The notes below the pieces were generated by a model that saw nothing but the letters and a program-made list of their open reading frames with translations, was not told where the DNA came from and did no database searches. From contig DBRO01000041.1 in assembly GCA_002306005.1 (NCBI GenBank), forward strand, positions 1 through 5,879: a DNA stretch of 5,879 nt, read 5' to 3'. Within the stretch, counting starts at the first letter, position 1, and each line of letters opens with the position of its first letter. Origin of the DNA: Ruminococcus sp. UBA1366. Its GTDB lineage: Bacteria; Bacillota; Clostridia; Oscillospirales; Ruminococcaceae. Shown here one piece after another: positions 1 through 5,879 of this stretch. A program made the position numbers and the translations under genes.

Positions 1-65
1 TTTGTAACATTATTGTAATAAATGTACGGCCCATACTAAAAACTGCTATCTCAACTCCGCGAAGG

Positions 66-96
66 GTTTTATAACATAGAACATGGTTGCATAATA
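66..96 (+). promoter_or_regulatory. Candidate sigma-G-type promoter upstream of spoVT (distal)
   Basis: The heptamer CATAATA at 90-96 matches the sigma-G -10 consensus CATnHTA at every position. An 18-nt spacer separates it from GTTTTA at 66-71, which is only a partial match to the sigma-G -35 (GHATR). In Bacillus spoVT is transcribed by sigma-G in the forespore, so such a promoter is expected here. Transcription would begin near 103-104 and give a leader of about 115 nt. The -10 overlaps an inverted repeat (90-97 with 107-114). The weak -35 and AT-rich background keep this tentative; a second candidate lies closer to the gene. Confidence 0.33.
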
Positions 97-150
97 ACAC
101 AAAGCTTTATTATGAGGAACGATTTTTTTACGTTATTTTTTTGTTCGCTA

Positions 151-181
151 GTATATTCCTATCACAATGGAAAACAATATA
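151..181 (+). promoter_or_regulatory. Candidate sigma-G-type promoter upstream of spoVT (proximal)
   Basis: GTATA at 151-155 fits the sigma-G -35 pattern GHATR, and CAATATA at 175-181 matches six of seven positions of the -10 pattern CATnHTA. The spacer is 19 nt, one or two longer than usual. Transcription would start near 188, leaving a short leader of about 30 nt with the GGAGG ribosome site at 210-214. This competes with the distal candidate, and I cannot decide between them from sequence alone. Confidence 0.3.
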
Positions 182-219
182 AATACAAATCCGATTCAGC
201 AAAATATTTGGAGGTTTTT

Positions 220-762
220 ATGAAAGCAACAGGTATTGTACGCCGGATTGACGATCTCGGCAGAGTGGTTATCCCAAAGGAAATTAGACGCACCATGCGT
301 ATTCGGGAGGGCGATCCGCTTGAAATCTATACAAGCAACGACGGCGAGGTAATCTTCAAAAAGTATTCCCCCATACATGAGTTGTCTGAGGGAGCGACAC
401 AAGCCGCAGAAGTGATTTACAAGCTTGGCGGAGCGCCGGCAGTGATTTTCGACCGCGACCACGTTGTGGCAGTTGCCGGAGCGCAGAAAAAAGAGTACAG
501 CGAGCGCAGAATTTCTGCTGCGCTGGAGGACTTGCTGGAAAATAGAAAGACATTTTTCTATAATGGCGATCAAAGCAACCAGATTCAACCCATTGAGGGA
601 ATTGGCAAGCATGCGCTGACAATATCACCCATTATCTCTTCCGGAGATGTTACAGGTGCTGTCGCTTTTGTCGCACCGGATAATAGCACCAAGGCAAATG
701 AAAATCAAATGATGCTGACGCAGGCAGCTGCAATGTTCCTGGGCAAGCAAATTGAAGAATAA
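220..762 (+). CDS. spoVT: Stage V sporulation protein T, AbrB-family transcriptional regulator
   Basis: The product is a DNA-binding regulator that, in Bacillus, tunes the sigma-G regulon in the developing forespore. The first 50 or so residues are a near-canonical AbrB-type swapped-hairpin domain. They include ATGIVRRIDDLGRVVIPKEI and then RIREGDPLEIY, the block that makes the dimeric DNA-binding fold. Residues from about 55 to 180 match the C-terminal GAF-like domain of SpoVT, with FDRD (77-80), GxxKKEY (87-93) and GAVAF (146-150) in the expected places. At 180 aa it is close to the 178 aa of the B. subtilis protein. ATG 220 is chosen because GGAGG at 210-214 lies 5 nt upstream and the protein then begins exactly at the conserved MKATGIVRR. 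An in-frame ATG at 112 would add 36 unconserved residues and has no ribosome site. It is apparently monocistronic, with a terminator about 100 nt downstream. Confidence 0.95.
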   Translation: MKATGIVRRIDDLGRVVIPKEIRRTMRIREGDPLEIYTSNDGEVIFKKYSPIHELSEGATQAAEVIYKLGGAPAVIFDRDHVVAVAGAQKKEYSERRISAALEDLLENRKTFFYNGDQSNQIQPIEGIGKHALTISPIISSGDVTGAVAFVAPDNSTKANENQMMLTQAAAMFLGKQIEE

Positions 763-862
763 CGGATAGAATTTCATGACGGAATCTATGTCAAAAGCAA
801 TAAAAATGCATTGTTGCCGGTCTTTTTTAAAACATTTTTTATCACGGATGAAGATGAGTTTT

Positions 863-908
863 AGAATAAAACAGTTTCGTGTTGACGGAGCTGTTTTATT
901 CTCGTTTT
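863..908 (+). terminator. Rho-independent terminator after spoVT
   Basis: The arm at 864-874 (GAATAAAACAG) is perfectly complementary to 891-901. The helix continues inward through U-G, U-A, U-G, C-G and G-C pairs (875-879 with 886-890) to a six-base loop at 880-885, and outward by one A-U pair (863/902). The upper, GC-containing part is followed by TTTTATT and then another TTTT at 905-908. The A-rich 5' arm and U-rich 3' arm are typical of Firmicute terminators. The U-tract is interrupted, so strength is uncertain. It lies 100 nt beyond the spoVT stop and about 220 nt before the atp promoter. Confidence 0.68.
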
Positions 909-1131
909 AGCAGAAGAGAAAAACTGTTTGATTTCGGACTACATTTTGTTTAAAATAGCAATAGGCGTGATAATTTAGAAAAATAAAATACATAAAAAAA
1001 TTATAAAAGAAATTAAACAGAAACAAATATAAAGCTAAATAAACAAAAATCATAGAGTAAAACAGACAATATTTATATATTGAAAGAAATCGCTGAATGT
1101 GTTAAAGAAGCGCAAAGAATATAGAAAAAAC
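909..1131 (+). other. A-rich intergenic region upstream of the atp promoter, no gene seen
   Basis: With the terminator region this belongs to the non-coding gap of more than 500 nt between spoVT and atpB. No reading frame with a ribosome site and no recognisable RNA gene was found. From about 977 to 1076 the + strand is strikingly rich in A, with many short A-runs. Such A-runs immediately before a promoter can bend DNA or act as UP-like elements for the RNA polymerase alpha subunit; that role is inferred here. A poor -10-like GATAAT at 969-974 lacks a convincing -35. Confidence 0.5.
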
Positions 1132-1159
1132 TTGACTTACTGCAAAAGTTGAGTATAAT
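1132..1159 (+). promoter_or_regulatory. Sigma-A promoter of the atp operon
   Basis: TTGACT at 1132-1137 matches five of six bases of the -35 consensus, and TATAAT at 1154-1159 is a perfect -10. The spacer is 16 nt. Initiation is expected around 1166, giving a leader of about 115 nt before the atpB start at 1281. It is the only strong promoter I see ahead of the operon, so it probably drives all seven atp genes in view. The A-rich DNA just upstream may strengthen it. The position also rules out ATG 1149, which overlaps the spacer, as a start for atpB. Confidence 0.8.
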
Positions 1160-1199
1160 AAATAATAATACTATTTCCGTTCTTATCGACACGACTTTG

Positions 1200-1230
1200 T
1201 ATAAAGCGGCAAGAAATTGCGCGCTTTATG
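1200..1230 (+). promoter_or_regulatory. Stem-loop in the atpB 5' leader with a GAAA tetraloop
   Basis: ATAAAGCG (1201-1208) pairs with CGCTTTAT (1222-1229), and GCAA (1209-1212) pairs with TTGC (1217-1220). They enclose a GAAA loop (1213-1216), which is of the stable GNRA type. One G (1221) bulges, and a U-G pair can extend the base. This is 12 Watson-Crick pairs in a short transcribed leader. No U-tract follows, so it is not a terminator. Possible roles are 5' mRNA stabilisation or translational control of atpB; neither is shown by the sequence. It matches no riboswitch or T-box pattern that I recognise. Confidence 0.6.
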
Positions 1231-1270
1231 AGGATTGTTGGACGTTGCGGGACGGCTTTACTGAAAAAGA

Positions 1271-1277
1271 AGGTGAT
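1271..1277 (+). promoter_or_regulatory. Ribosome binding site that fixes the atpB start
   Basis: AGGTGAT is a seven-base match to the part of the Shine-Dalgarno consensus (AGGAGGTGATC) that pairs with the 16S rRNA 3' end. It lies at the right distance from ATG 1281. No comparable site precedes the in-frame ATG at 1149. The GG of this site, together with the preceding AAGAA, could also pair with 1177-1184, which would mask it. Confidence 0.85.
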
Positions 1278-1280
1278 TGT

Positions 1281-1964
1281 ATGGGCGAATTGATGCAGGA
1301 AATGCTGGAGAATAAAACGGCTTTTACAATCCCAATCTTCGGGGGCATTCCGGTTGGACAATCTATTGTAGTTATGTGGGGCGTTATGGCGTTTCTTGTG
1401 CTGTTCTCTGTAATTTTTGTCCGGAATTTAAAAGAAGTTCCCACCGGAATGCAGGCAATTCTAGAGTCCTTTATTGGGTGGATGAATAAGTTCTTTTACG
1501 AAATTCTCGGAGAAGCCGGTAAGCCTTTTGTACCGTATTTAGGAACGGTTCTGTTATTTTTAGGCGTGGGAAATTTAACCTCACTGGTGGGCATTACGCC
1601 GCCGACAAAAAATGTGAACGTTACTGCGGGACTGGCTTTGATGAGCCTATTTATGATTGTTTTTTCTTGTATTTATACGCATGGATTCAAAGGTTGGCTG
1701 AAAAGTTTTACTAGACCAGTTGCCATTATTTTGCCGATTAATATTTTGGATATGTTTACAAGACCCCTTTCGCTGTGCGTCCGTCTTTTCGGCAACGTAC
1801 TGGGCGCATTTATCATTATGGAACTGATTAAGCACATTGTACCGGTGGGTATTCCGGTGATTTTTAGTTTGTATTTTGATATCTTCGATGGGTTGATTCA
1901 AGCTTACATTTTCGTTTTTCTCACTTCAATGTTTATGTCGGAGTCGATAGAAAACGGAGAGTAA
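1281..1964 (+). CDS. atpB: F1Fo ATP synthase subunit a (Fo sector)
   Basis: Subunit a is the membrane stator that provides the half-channels through which ions reach the c-ring. The 227-aa product is strongly hydrophobic, with membrane segments at roughly 28-47, 84-104, 115-134, 146-160, 164-184 and 191-220. The essential arginine is R168 in LCVRLFGN, equivalent to E. coli aR210. The last helix has the conserved LIQAYIFVFLTSMF (205-218), whose Q207 corresponds to the conserved glutamine of that helix. Starting at ATG 1281 gives the usual family length and follows a strong ribosome site. The frame is open back to ATG 1149, but those 44 residues are polar, unlike the family, and begin upstream of the inferred transcription start. 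It is the first gene of the operon; no atpI precedes it. Its codons look more AT-rich than those of atpA or atpG. The stop is followed after 33 nt by atpE. Confidence 0.95.
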   Translation: MGELMQEMLENKTAFTIPIFGGIPVGQSIVVMWGVMAFLVLFSVIFVRNLKEVPTGMQAILESFIGWMNKFFYEILGEAGKPFVPYLGTVLLFLGVGNLTSLVGITPPTKNVNVTAGLALMSLFMIVFSCIYTHGFKGWLKSFTRPVAIILPINILDMFTRPLSLCVRLFGNVLGAFIIMELIKHIVPVGIPVIFSLYFDIFDGLIQAYIFVFLTSMFMSESIENGE

Positions 1965-1997
1965 TAGATTTATCAAGAAAAACAAGGAGATGTTTTT

Positions 1998-2216
1998 ATG
2001 GGTTTAGTTGCAATTGGCGCAGGTATCGCAGCACTCACTGGTCTGGGTGCCGGAATCGGTATCGGAATTGCCGCATCAAGAGCTTCAGAGGCAATTGCCA
2101 GACAACCAGAGGCGAAAGGCGATATTACGAAAACCTTATTGCTGGGCTGTGCGTTTGCGGAAACAACTGCAATCTATGGCTTGGTCGTGGCAATTATGAT
2201 TCTGTTTACGAATTAA
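1998..2216 (+). CDS. atpE: F1Fo ATP synthase subunit c (rotor ring)
   Basis: Subunit c forms the rotating oligomeric ring of Fo. The 72-aa product is a two-helix hairpin: a glycine-rich first helix (GxGxGxGxGxG pattern at 15-23), the conserved polar loop ARQPEAKGD (34-42) and a second helix (about 44-70). The ion-binding carboxylate is E55 in the [11 protein letters not shown] block (51-61). Compared from memory with the sodium-type ring of Ilyobacter tartaricus, E55, T56 (for Ser66), T57 and Y60 are kept, but the helix-1 glutamine (Gln32) is replaced by I22. Proton or sodium coupling is therefore unclear. AAGGAGA at 1984-1990 is a strong ribosome site 7 nt before the ATG, as fits a subunit needed in many copies. 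atpF follows after 16 nt. Confidence 0.96.
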   Translation: MGLVAIGAGIAALTGLGAGIGIGIAASRASEAIARQPEAKGDITKTLLLGCAFAETTAIYGLVVAIMILFTN

Positions 2217-2232
2217 CAACGGAGGAATCTCT

Positions 2233-2715
2233 ATGTTTGAACTGAGCTGGGATTTGGTGTGGACGATCCTAAATATCATCATACTGTTCCTGCTCCTGCG
2301 TAAGTTCCTGTTTAAGCCGGTTACCGAGCATATGGAAAAGCGAGCCAAAGCAATCGAGGATTCTATTAAGCACGCCGAAAATGTAAACCGGGAAGCCGAC
2401 GAACTGAAAAGCAAGTACGTACAGGCAGTGGAAGGCGCACGCAGTGAGGCGGATGGAATCTTGCTGGAAGCCAGAAAGAAAGCCACTGCCGAGCACGACG
2501 CCGCAGTAGATCAGGCGAAGCTCGATGCCGCACAGGTGCTTGCTGATGCTACCCGTTCGATAGAATCGGAAAAGGCAAGGGCTGTCGCGGAAGCACAGGG
2601 CGAAATTGCCGGGCTTGCTGTTTCGACAGCGCGTAAAATTCTGGCGGAAAGCGCCGGTGCAGATTTGGATTCCAAGCTGATGGATCGGTTCTTGGAAGAA
2701 GGTGCGACGCAATGA
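2233..2715 (+). CDS. atpF: F1Fo ATP synthase subunit b (peripheral stalk)
   Basis: Subunit b dimerises into the peripheral stalk that holds F1 still against the rotating ring. The 160-aa product has one N-terminal membrane helix (about 7-25), followed directly by LRKFLFKPV (22-30), a typical motif at the membrane exit. From about 32 to 135 there is a long, highly charged, alanine-rich helix with coiled-coil character. The C-terminal part (about 130-158) would contact delta. Length is normal for the family. GGAGG at 2221-2225 lies 7 nt before the start. The stop codon overlaps the atpH start in an ATGA (2712-2715), which points to translational coupling and equal dosage of b and delta. Confidence 0.95.
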   Translation: MFELSWDLVWTILNIIILFLLLRKFLFKPVTEHMEKRAKAIEDSIKHAENVNREADELKSKYVQAVEGARSEADGILLEARKKATAEHDAAVDQAKLDAAQVLADATRSIESEKARAVAEAQGEIAGLAVSTARKILAESAGADLDSKLMDRFLEEGATQ

Positions 2716-3218
2716 CGCTGGCGCAGGATGTTACCTGGGGCAGAGTGCTTTTTGAGGAGAAAATCCCGCAGCAGGAGGTTGCTGATGCATTTGGATTGCT
2801 TGGGGATTGTCCGGAGCTGACACAGGCGTTGGTGGATCCAACGGTTTCCGTAAAAGAAAAGCACGCGGTGATTGCGCGCGTTTTTTCAGGAAAGATCGCG
2901 GATTTTATACGGCTCATGTGCGATCATAATCAGCTGGAACGGTACCAAGCAGTGTATGAAGCCTATCAGAAATTGATGCTGGACAGTGCGCAGATTGCCG
3001 AGGCGGAGCTTTGCTATGCAACAAAGCCTTCCGAGGAGCAGCTGGATAAGCTGAAAGCGATGATTTGCCGGAAATTCGAGAAAAAAGGCGTTGCGCTTAC
3101 CCTGCGGGAGGAGCCGGCGCTGTTAGGCGGATTTGTTTTAAAAGTCGGGGACTACGAGTTCGACCGCAGTATAAAAAACAGCCTTTCTATGATTCATAAA
3201 AGGCTGATTCGGAGGTGA
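2712..3218 (+). CDS. atpH: F1Fo ATP synthase subunit delta (F1-stalk connector)
   Basis: Delta sits on top of the alpha/beta hexamer and binds the end of the b stalk. The 168-aa product is slightly shorter than the common 175-180 aa. The N-terminal helical domain (about 5-105) is divergent but has the usual DPTVSVKEK block (42-50) and [14 protein letters not shown] (62-75), which stands in for the NFLxLLxxNxR family motif. The C-terminal domain is well conserved: [18 protein letters not shown] (137-154). It shares four bases with the atpF stop, with a modest AAGG ribosome site at 2699-2702. The end of the gene contains the atpA ribosome site (GGAGG, 3211-3215), so its translation may be coupled to atpA on both sides. 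Confidence 0.93.
   Translation: MTLAQDVTWGRVLFEEKIPQQEVADAFGLLGDCPELTQALVDPTVSVKEKHAVIARVFSGKIADFIRLMCDHNQLERYQAVYEAYQKLMLDSAQIAEAELCYATKPSEEQLDKLKAMICRKFEKKGVALTLREEPALLGGFVLKVGDYEFDRSIKNSLSMIHKRLIRR
3211..3215 (+). promoter_or_regulatory. Ribosome binding site for atpA inside the end of atpH
   Basis: GGAGG, extended to GGAGGTGA, overlaps the last two arginine codons and stop of atpH. It is 8 nt from ATG 3224 and so selects that start for atpA. The in-frame GTG at 3215 sits inside this site and cannot use it. Confidence 0.88.
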
Positions 3219-3223
3219 GCGAT

Positions 3224-4759
3224 ATGGCGGGAATCCGTTCCACGGAGATTATTTCTGTGCTAAAGAGCGAAATTTCCGGTTATCGTACGGTTTCGGAAAT
3301 GACGGAAACCGGAACAGTCGTAAAAATCGGCGACGGTATCGCGGAGATTTACGGGCTGGAAAACGTAATGTACGGCGAGCTTGTGGAGTTTGAAACCGGC
3401 GTAAAGGGCATTGTTCAGAATCTGGAAACCAAAACCATCGGCGTGGTGCTGTTGGGTACGGATTACGGTCTGGGCGAAGGCTCCAAGGTGACGCGCACGG
3501 GCAAGAAGGCAGGCGTGCCGGTTGGCTCGGCGTTAATTGGTCGTGTAGTAAACGCACTGGGCGCGCCGATTGACGGCAGGGGCGAAATCAAAGCGGAGGA
3601 CTTCTTCCCGATTGAGAATGAAGCACCGGGTGTTGTAAAACGCAAATCCGTGAGTGTGCCGTTGCAGACGGGTATCTTGTCGATTGATACAATGTTCCCG
3701 ATTGGTCGCGGACAGCGCGAGCTGATTATCGGCGACCGCCAGACGGGAAAAACTTCAATTGCTGTGGATACGATGCTCAACCAAAAAGGACAGGATGTCA
3801 TTTGCATTTATGTTGCAATTGGACAGAAGGCCTCTACGGTAGCGAAAATCGTTTCTACTTTGCAAAAATACGGAGCGATGGAGTATTCTATCGTCGTTTC
3901 GGCGACGGCAAGCGAGCTTGCGCCGATTCAGTATATTGCGCCCTATGCCGGCACGGCAATGGCGGAGTATTTTATGAGCCAGGGCAAGGACGTTCTCATT
4001 ATCTATGATGATTTATCCAAGCACGCTGTGGCTTACCGCGAAATGAGTTTGCTCTTACAGCGTCCGCCGGGCCGGGAAGCCTATCCGGGCGACGTGTTCT
4101 ATCTGCATTCCAGACTGCTGGAGCGTTCCTGCCGGCTGGCAGAACAGTACGGCGGGGGTTCGATTACGGCACTGCCGATTATTGAGACGCTTGCGGGCGA
4201 TGTTTCCGCGTATATTCCGACAAACGTAATTTCCATTACGGACGGACAGATTTTCTTAGAGAGCGAGCTGTTCTTCTCCGGCGTGCGTCCGGCGGTCAAT
4301 GTGGGACTTTCTGTTTCCCGCGTGGGCGGTGCGGCGCAAACCAAGGCGGTGAAGAAAGTTGCCGGAAGCCTGAGAATTGATTTAGCACAGTTCCGCGAAA
4401 TGGAAGTCTTTACGCAGTTTAGTTCCGATTTGGACAAAACAACAAAGGAACTGCTGGACCACGGCAACCGGCTGGTGGAACTGCTCAAACAGCCTCTGTA
4501 CGAGCCGAAGCCCGTGTATGAGCAGACCATTCTGCTTTGTGTGGCGAATGCGCGAATTTTGTTGGATATTCCCGTGGCAAAAATTCGGGAATTCTGCAAG
4601 GGTATGCTGAATTATTTCCGCGATGAGCACAAGGATATTGTGGATGAAATTCAAAGCACAAAACTGCTCTCGGACGAGAATGCGGAGAAAATTCGCACTT
4701 ATGCAAAAGAATACAAAAATAAAAGCGGCTATAGCGGAATTCCCCAGCAGGAGGAATAA
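3224..4759 (+). CDS. atpA: F1Fo ATP synthase subunit alpha
   Basis: Alpha subunits alternate with beta in the F1 hexamer; they bind nucleotide without hydrolysing it and supply the arginine finger to the beta sites. The 511-aa product is full length. The beta-barrel domain spans about 25-95, with [20 protein letters not shown] (31-50) typical of alpha. The nucleotide-binding domain has Walker A GDRQTGKT (170-177), Walker B region DVLIIYDD (256-263) and the ATP synthase alpha/beta signature [10 protein letters not shown] (356-365). R366, directly after that signature, is the arginine finger (E. coli R376). The C-terminal helical domain runs from about 380. No key residue is missing. A GTG at 3215 would add three residues but lacks a ribosome site. 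atpG follows after 31 nt. Confidence 0.98.
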   Translation: MAGIRSTEIISVLKSEISGYRTVSEMTETGTVVKIGDGIAEIYGLENVMYGELVEFETGVKGIVQNLETKTIGVVLLGTDYGLGEGSKVTRTGKKAGVPVGSALIGRVVNALGAPIDGRGEIKAEDFFPIENEAPGVVKRKSVSVPLQTGILSIDTMFPIGRGQRELIIGDRQTGKTSIAVDTMLNQKGQDVICIYVAIGQKASTVAKIVSTLQKYGAMEYSIVVSATASELAPIQYIAPYAGTAMAEYFMSQGKDVLIIYDDLSKHAVAYREMSLLLQRPPGREAYPGDVFYLHSRLLERSCRLAEQYGGGSITALPIIETLAGDVSAYIPTNVISITDGQIFLESELFFSGVRPAVNVGLSVSRVGGAAQTKAVKKVAGSLRIDLAQFREMEVFTQFSSDLDKTTKELLDHGNRLVELLKQPLYEPKPVYEQTILLCVANARILLDIPVAKIREFCKGMLNYFRDEHKDIVDEIQSTKLLSDENAEKIRTYAKEYKNKSGYSGIPQQEE

Positions 4760-4790
4760 CCGCACGAAAATATAAACGGGAGGTTTGGTT

Positions 4791-5675
4791 ATGGCGGGCG
4801 TTACCGAAATTCGCATGAGAATGAACAGCGTGCGGGATATTATGAAAATTACCAACGCCATGTATCTGATTTCCTCCTCTAAGCTGAAAAAAGCACGGAA
4901 GATGCTGCAGGCAACCGAGCCGTATTTCAATAAATTGCAGACGACGATTCACCATATTCTGGTGCATTCGCCCAGCTTGGAGCACCCGTATTTTGAGAAA
5001 GAAAAAGAGGCGGCGGCGGATCATGTTCCAAAACGCGGTTTTTTGGTGATTACCGCGGATAAGGGACTTGCCGGTGCGTATAACCACAATGTCATCAAGC
5101 TGGCGGAAAGCAAGATCGACAACCATTGCCGGAATGTGATTTTCCCCGTGGGGCAGATGGGTAGAATGTATTTTGCCAAAAAAGGCTACCAGCTTTGCCC
5201 GGATTTTTACTACACGGTGCAGAATCCGGATATGTACACGGCGGGGCCGGTCGCGAATACTCTGCTGGATTTGTATAACAACGGTGAGCTGGACGAAATC
5301 TATGTGGTGTTCACCAAAATGGTCACGTCCATGAAGTGCGAGGCGTTTATCCGAAAACTTTTACCGCTGAAAAAAGAGAATTTTTTGGATGAGGAGCTTC
5401 CCTTTGACGGCAGTTATACCACGAATTATGTGCCGGATGAGCATACTGTGCTGAATTATCTCGTGCCGAATTACGTCAAGGGCTTGATTTTCGGGGCGTT
5501 GGTGGAGTCGTTTTCCAGCGAACACAACGAGCGCATGATGGCGATGGATGCCGCGACAACCAGCGCAAAGGATATGATTAAGGAACTTTCCCTGCAATAT
5601 AACCGCGCAAGGCAGGCGGAAATTACGCAGGAAATCACAGAAATTTCAAGCGGTGCAAAGTCGTTGGGCAAGTAG
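4791..5675 (+). CDS. atpG: F1Fo ATP synthase subunit gamma (central shaft)
   Basis: Gamma is the rotating shaft that links the c-ring to the catalytic hexamer. The 294-aa product has the expected two-ended coiled coil. The N-terminal helix contains IRMRMNSVRDIMKITNAMYL (7-26), then ISSSKLKKARK (27-37). The C-terminal helix contains ERMMAMDAATTSAKDMIKEL (247-266), YNRARQAEITQEITEI (270-285) and SSGAK. The globular middle keeps the family block ITADKGLAGAYN (87-98). The ISSSKLKKARK segment replaces the more usual VAxxK(M/L)RKAQ of other bacteria, probably a lineage trait. ATG 4791 is preceded by GGGAGG (4778-4783) at 7 nt. A TTG at 4785, two codons upstream, would fall just beside that site and is unlikely. 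atpD follows after 37 nt. Confidence 0.96.
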   Translation: MAGVTEIRMRMNSVRDIMKITNAMYLISSSKLKKARKMLQATEPYFNKLQTTIHHILVHSPSLEHPYFEKEKEAAADHVPKRGFLVITADKGLAGAYNHNVIKLAESKIDNHCRNVIFPVGQMGRMYFAKKGYQLCPDFYYTVQNPDMYTAGPVANTLLDLYNNGELDEIYVVFTKMVTSMKCEAFIRKLLPLKKENFLDEELPFDGSYTTNYVPDEHTVLNYLVPNYVKGLIFGALVESFSSEHNERMMAMDAATTSAKDMIKELSLQYNRARQAEITQEITEISSGAKSLGK

Positions 5676-5712
5676 CCGCGCTTGAATTTTACAAGGAATG
5701 GTGGTACGGCAG

Positions 5713-5879
5713 ATGGAGAATACAAGCAAGGGCAAGGTTGTGCAGGTTCTGGGACCTGTTGTGGACGTTGCGTTTGAGGATACCAAGCTTCCGATGATAA
5801 AGGACGCGCTGGAGGTTTCTGTCGGCGGCAGAACGCTTGTGATGGAAGTCGCACAGCATATGGGCAACGGCGTTGTGCG
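5713..5879 (+). CDS. atpD: F1Fo ATP synthase subunit beta, N-terminal part (cut by window edge)
   Basis: Beta carries the catalytic sites of F1. Only the first 55 codons are present; the reading frame runs open off the right edge. They encode the N-terminal beta-barrel: [15 protein letters not shown] (7-21), [10 protein letters not shown] (26-35) and [14 protein letters not shown] (42-55), a clear match to the family start. The Walker A region lies beyond the window. The start is less certain than for the other genes. ATG 5713 gives the usual short lead before GKVVQV, but its best ribosome site is a weak GGTGG at 5700-5704. In-frame ATG 5698 and GTG 5701 follow AAGGA (5693-5697) too closely for a standard spacing. 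Confidence 0.95.
   Translation, partial: MENTSKGKVVQVLGPVVDVAFEDTKLPMIKDALEVSVGGRTLVMEVAQHMGNGVV

Noticed and set aside
112..219. N-terminal extension of spoVT from ATG 112
   Set aside because: There is no ribosome site, and the 36 extra residues are unlike the family. ATG 220 has GGAGG and begins exactly at the conserved MKATGIVRR.
802..839. AAAAATG / CATTTTT inverted repeat as a second terminator
   Set aside because: It is a seven-pair, almost pure A-U stem with a 24-nt loop and would be unstable; the hairpin at 863-908 is far better.
806..910. Small reading frame of 34 codons after spoVT
   Set aside because: It has no ribosome site, runs through the terminator hairpin and shows no recognisable protein features.
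891..929. Alternative pairing of 893-903 with 916-924, or of 869-877 with 921-929, as an antiterminator
   Set aside because: The segments are low-complexity A/T runs and the pairings are weaker than the terminator helix, which would form first. Nothing regulatory around them supports attenuation.
946..974. TTGTTT-17 nt-GATAAT as a second promoter for the atp operon
   Set aside because: The -35 matches only three consensus bases in AT-rich DNA, while a much better promoter lies at 1132-1159.
1149..1280. N-terminal extension of atpB from ATG 1149
   Set aside because: The ATG overlaps the spacer of a near-consensus promoter and lies upstream of the predicted transcript start. The extra 44 residues are not family-like, and ATG 1281 has a strong ribosome site.
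3215..3223. GTG start for atpA
   Set aside because: It lies within the Shine-Dalgarno sequence itself, whereas ATG 3224 is correctly spaced from it.
4099..5126. Long open frames on the - strand opposite atpA and atpG
   Set aside because: They are antisense to strongly conserved genes, lack ribosome sites and have compositions expected from mirrored codons.

Overview
The window looks like ordinary chromosomal DNA from an anaerobic, endospore-forming Firmicute of the clostridial type. The clearest marker is a spoVT gene, which is a forespore regulator restricted to spore formers. The order and character of the atp genes, AGGAGG-type ribosome binding sites and AT-rich intergenic DNA agree. The style of the gamma and a subunits suggests a relative of Oscillospiraceae/Ruminococcaceae, but that is an impression from family memory and was not tested. 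All genes lie on the + strand; I found nothing credible on the - strand.

Layout. Positions 1-219 are non-coding and hold two weak sigma-G-like promoter candidates. Positions 220-762 encode SpoVT (180 aa). A hairpin terminator at 863-908 closes that unit. Positions 909-1131 are A-rich and empty of genes. A good sigma-A promoter (TTGACT, 16 nt, TATAAT) sits at 1132-1159. It is followed by a leader of about 115 nt that carries a strong stem-loop. From 1281 to the right edge runs the F1Fo ATP synthase operon atpB-atpE-atpF-atpH-atpA-atpG-atpD. atpD is cut off after 55 codons, and atpC presumably lies beyond. No atpI is present between the promoter and atpB.

How the genes work together. atpB (a), atpE (c) and atpF (b) form the membrane Fo sector and stator. 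atpH (delta) ties the stator to F1. atpA (alpha) and atpD (beta) form the catalytic hexamer, and atpG (gamma) is the rotor shaft. Spacing is tight (4-nt overlap atpF/atpH, 5-nt gap atpH/atpA, gaps of 16-37 nt elsewhere), so one polycistronic mRNA is expected. spoVT looks independently transcribed and is functionally unrelated.

Several start sites matter. Four of the longest possible reading frames begin upstream of the start I favour. spoVT should start at 220 (not 112), atpB at 1281 (not 1149, which lies upstream of the inferred transcription start), atpA at ATG 3224 (not GTG 3215) and atpG at ATG 4791 (not TTG 4785). I see no previously undescribed system. The points most worth a second look are the structured atpB leader, the mixed ion-binding signature of the c subunit, and the spoVT-atp neighbourhood.
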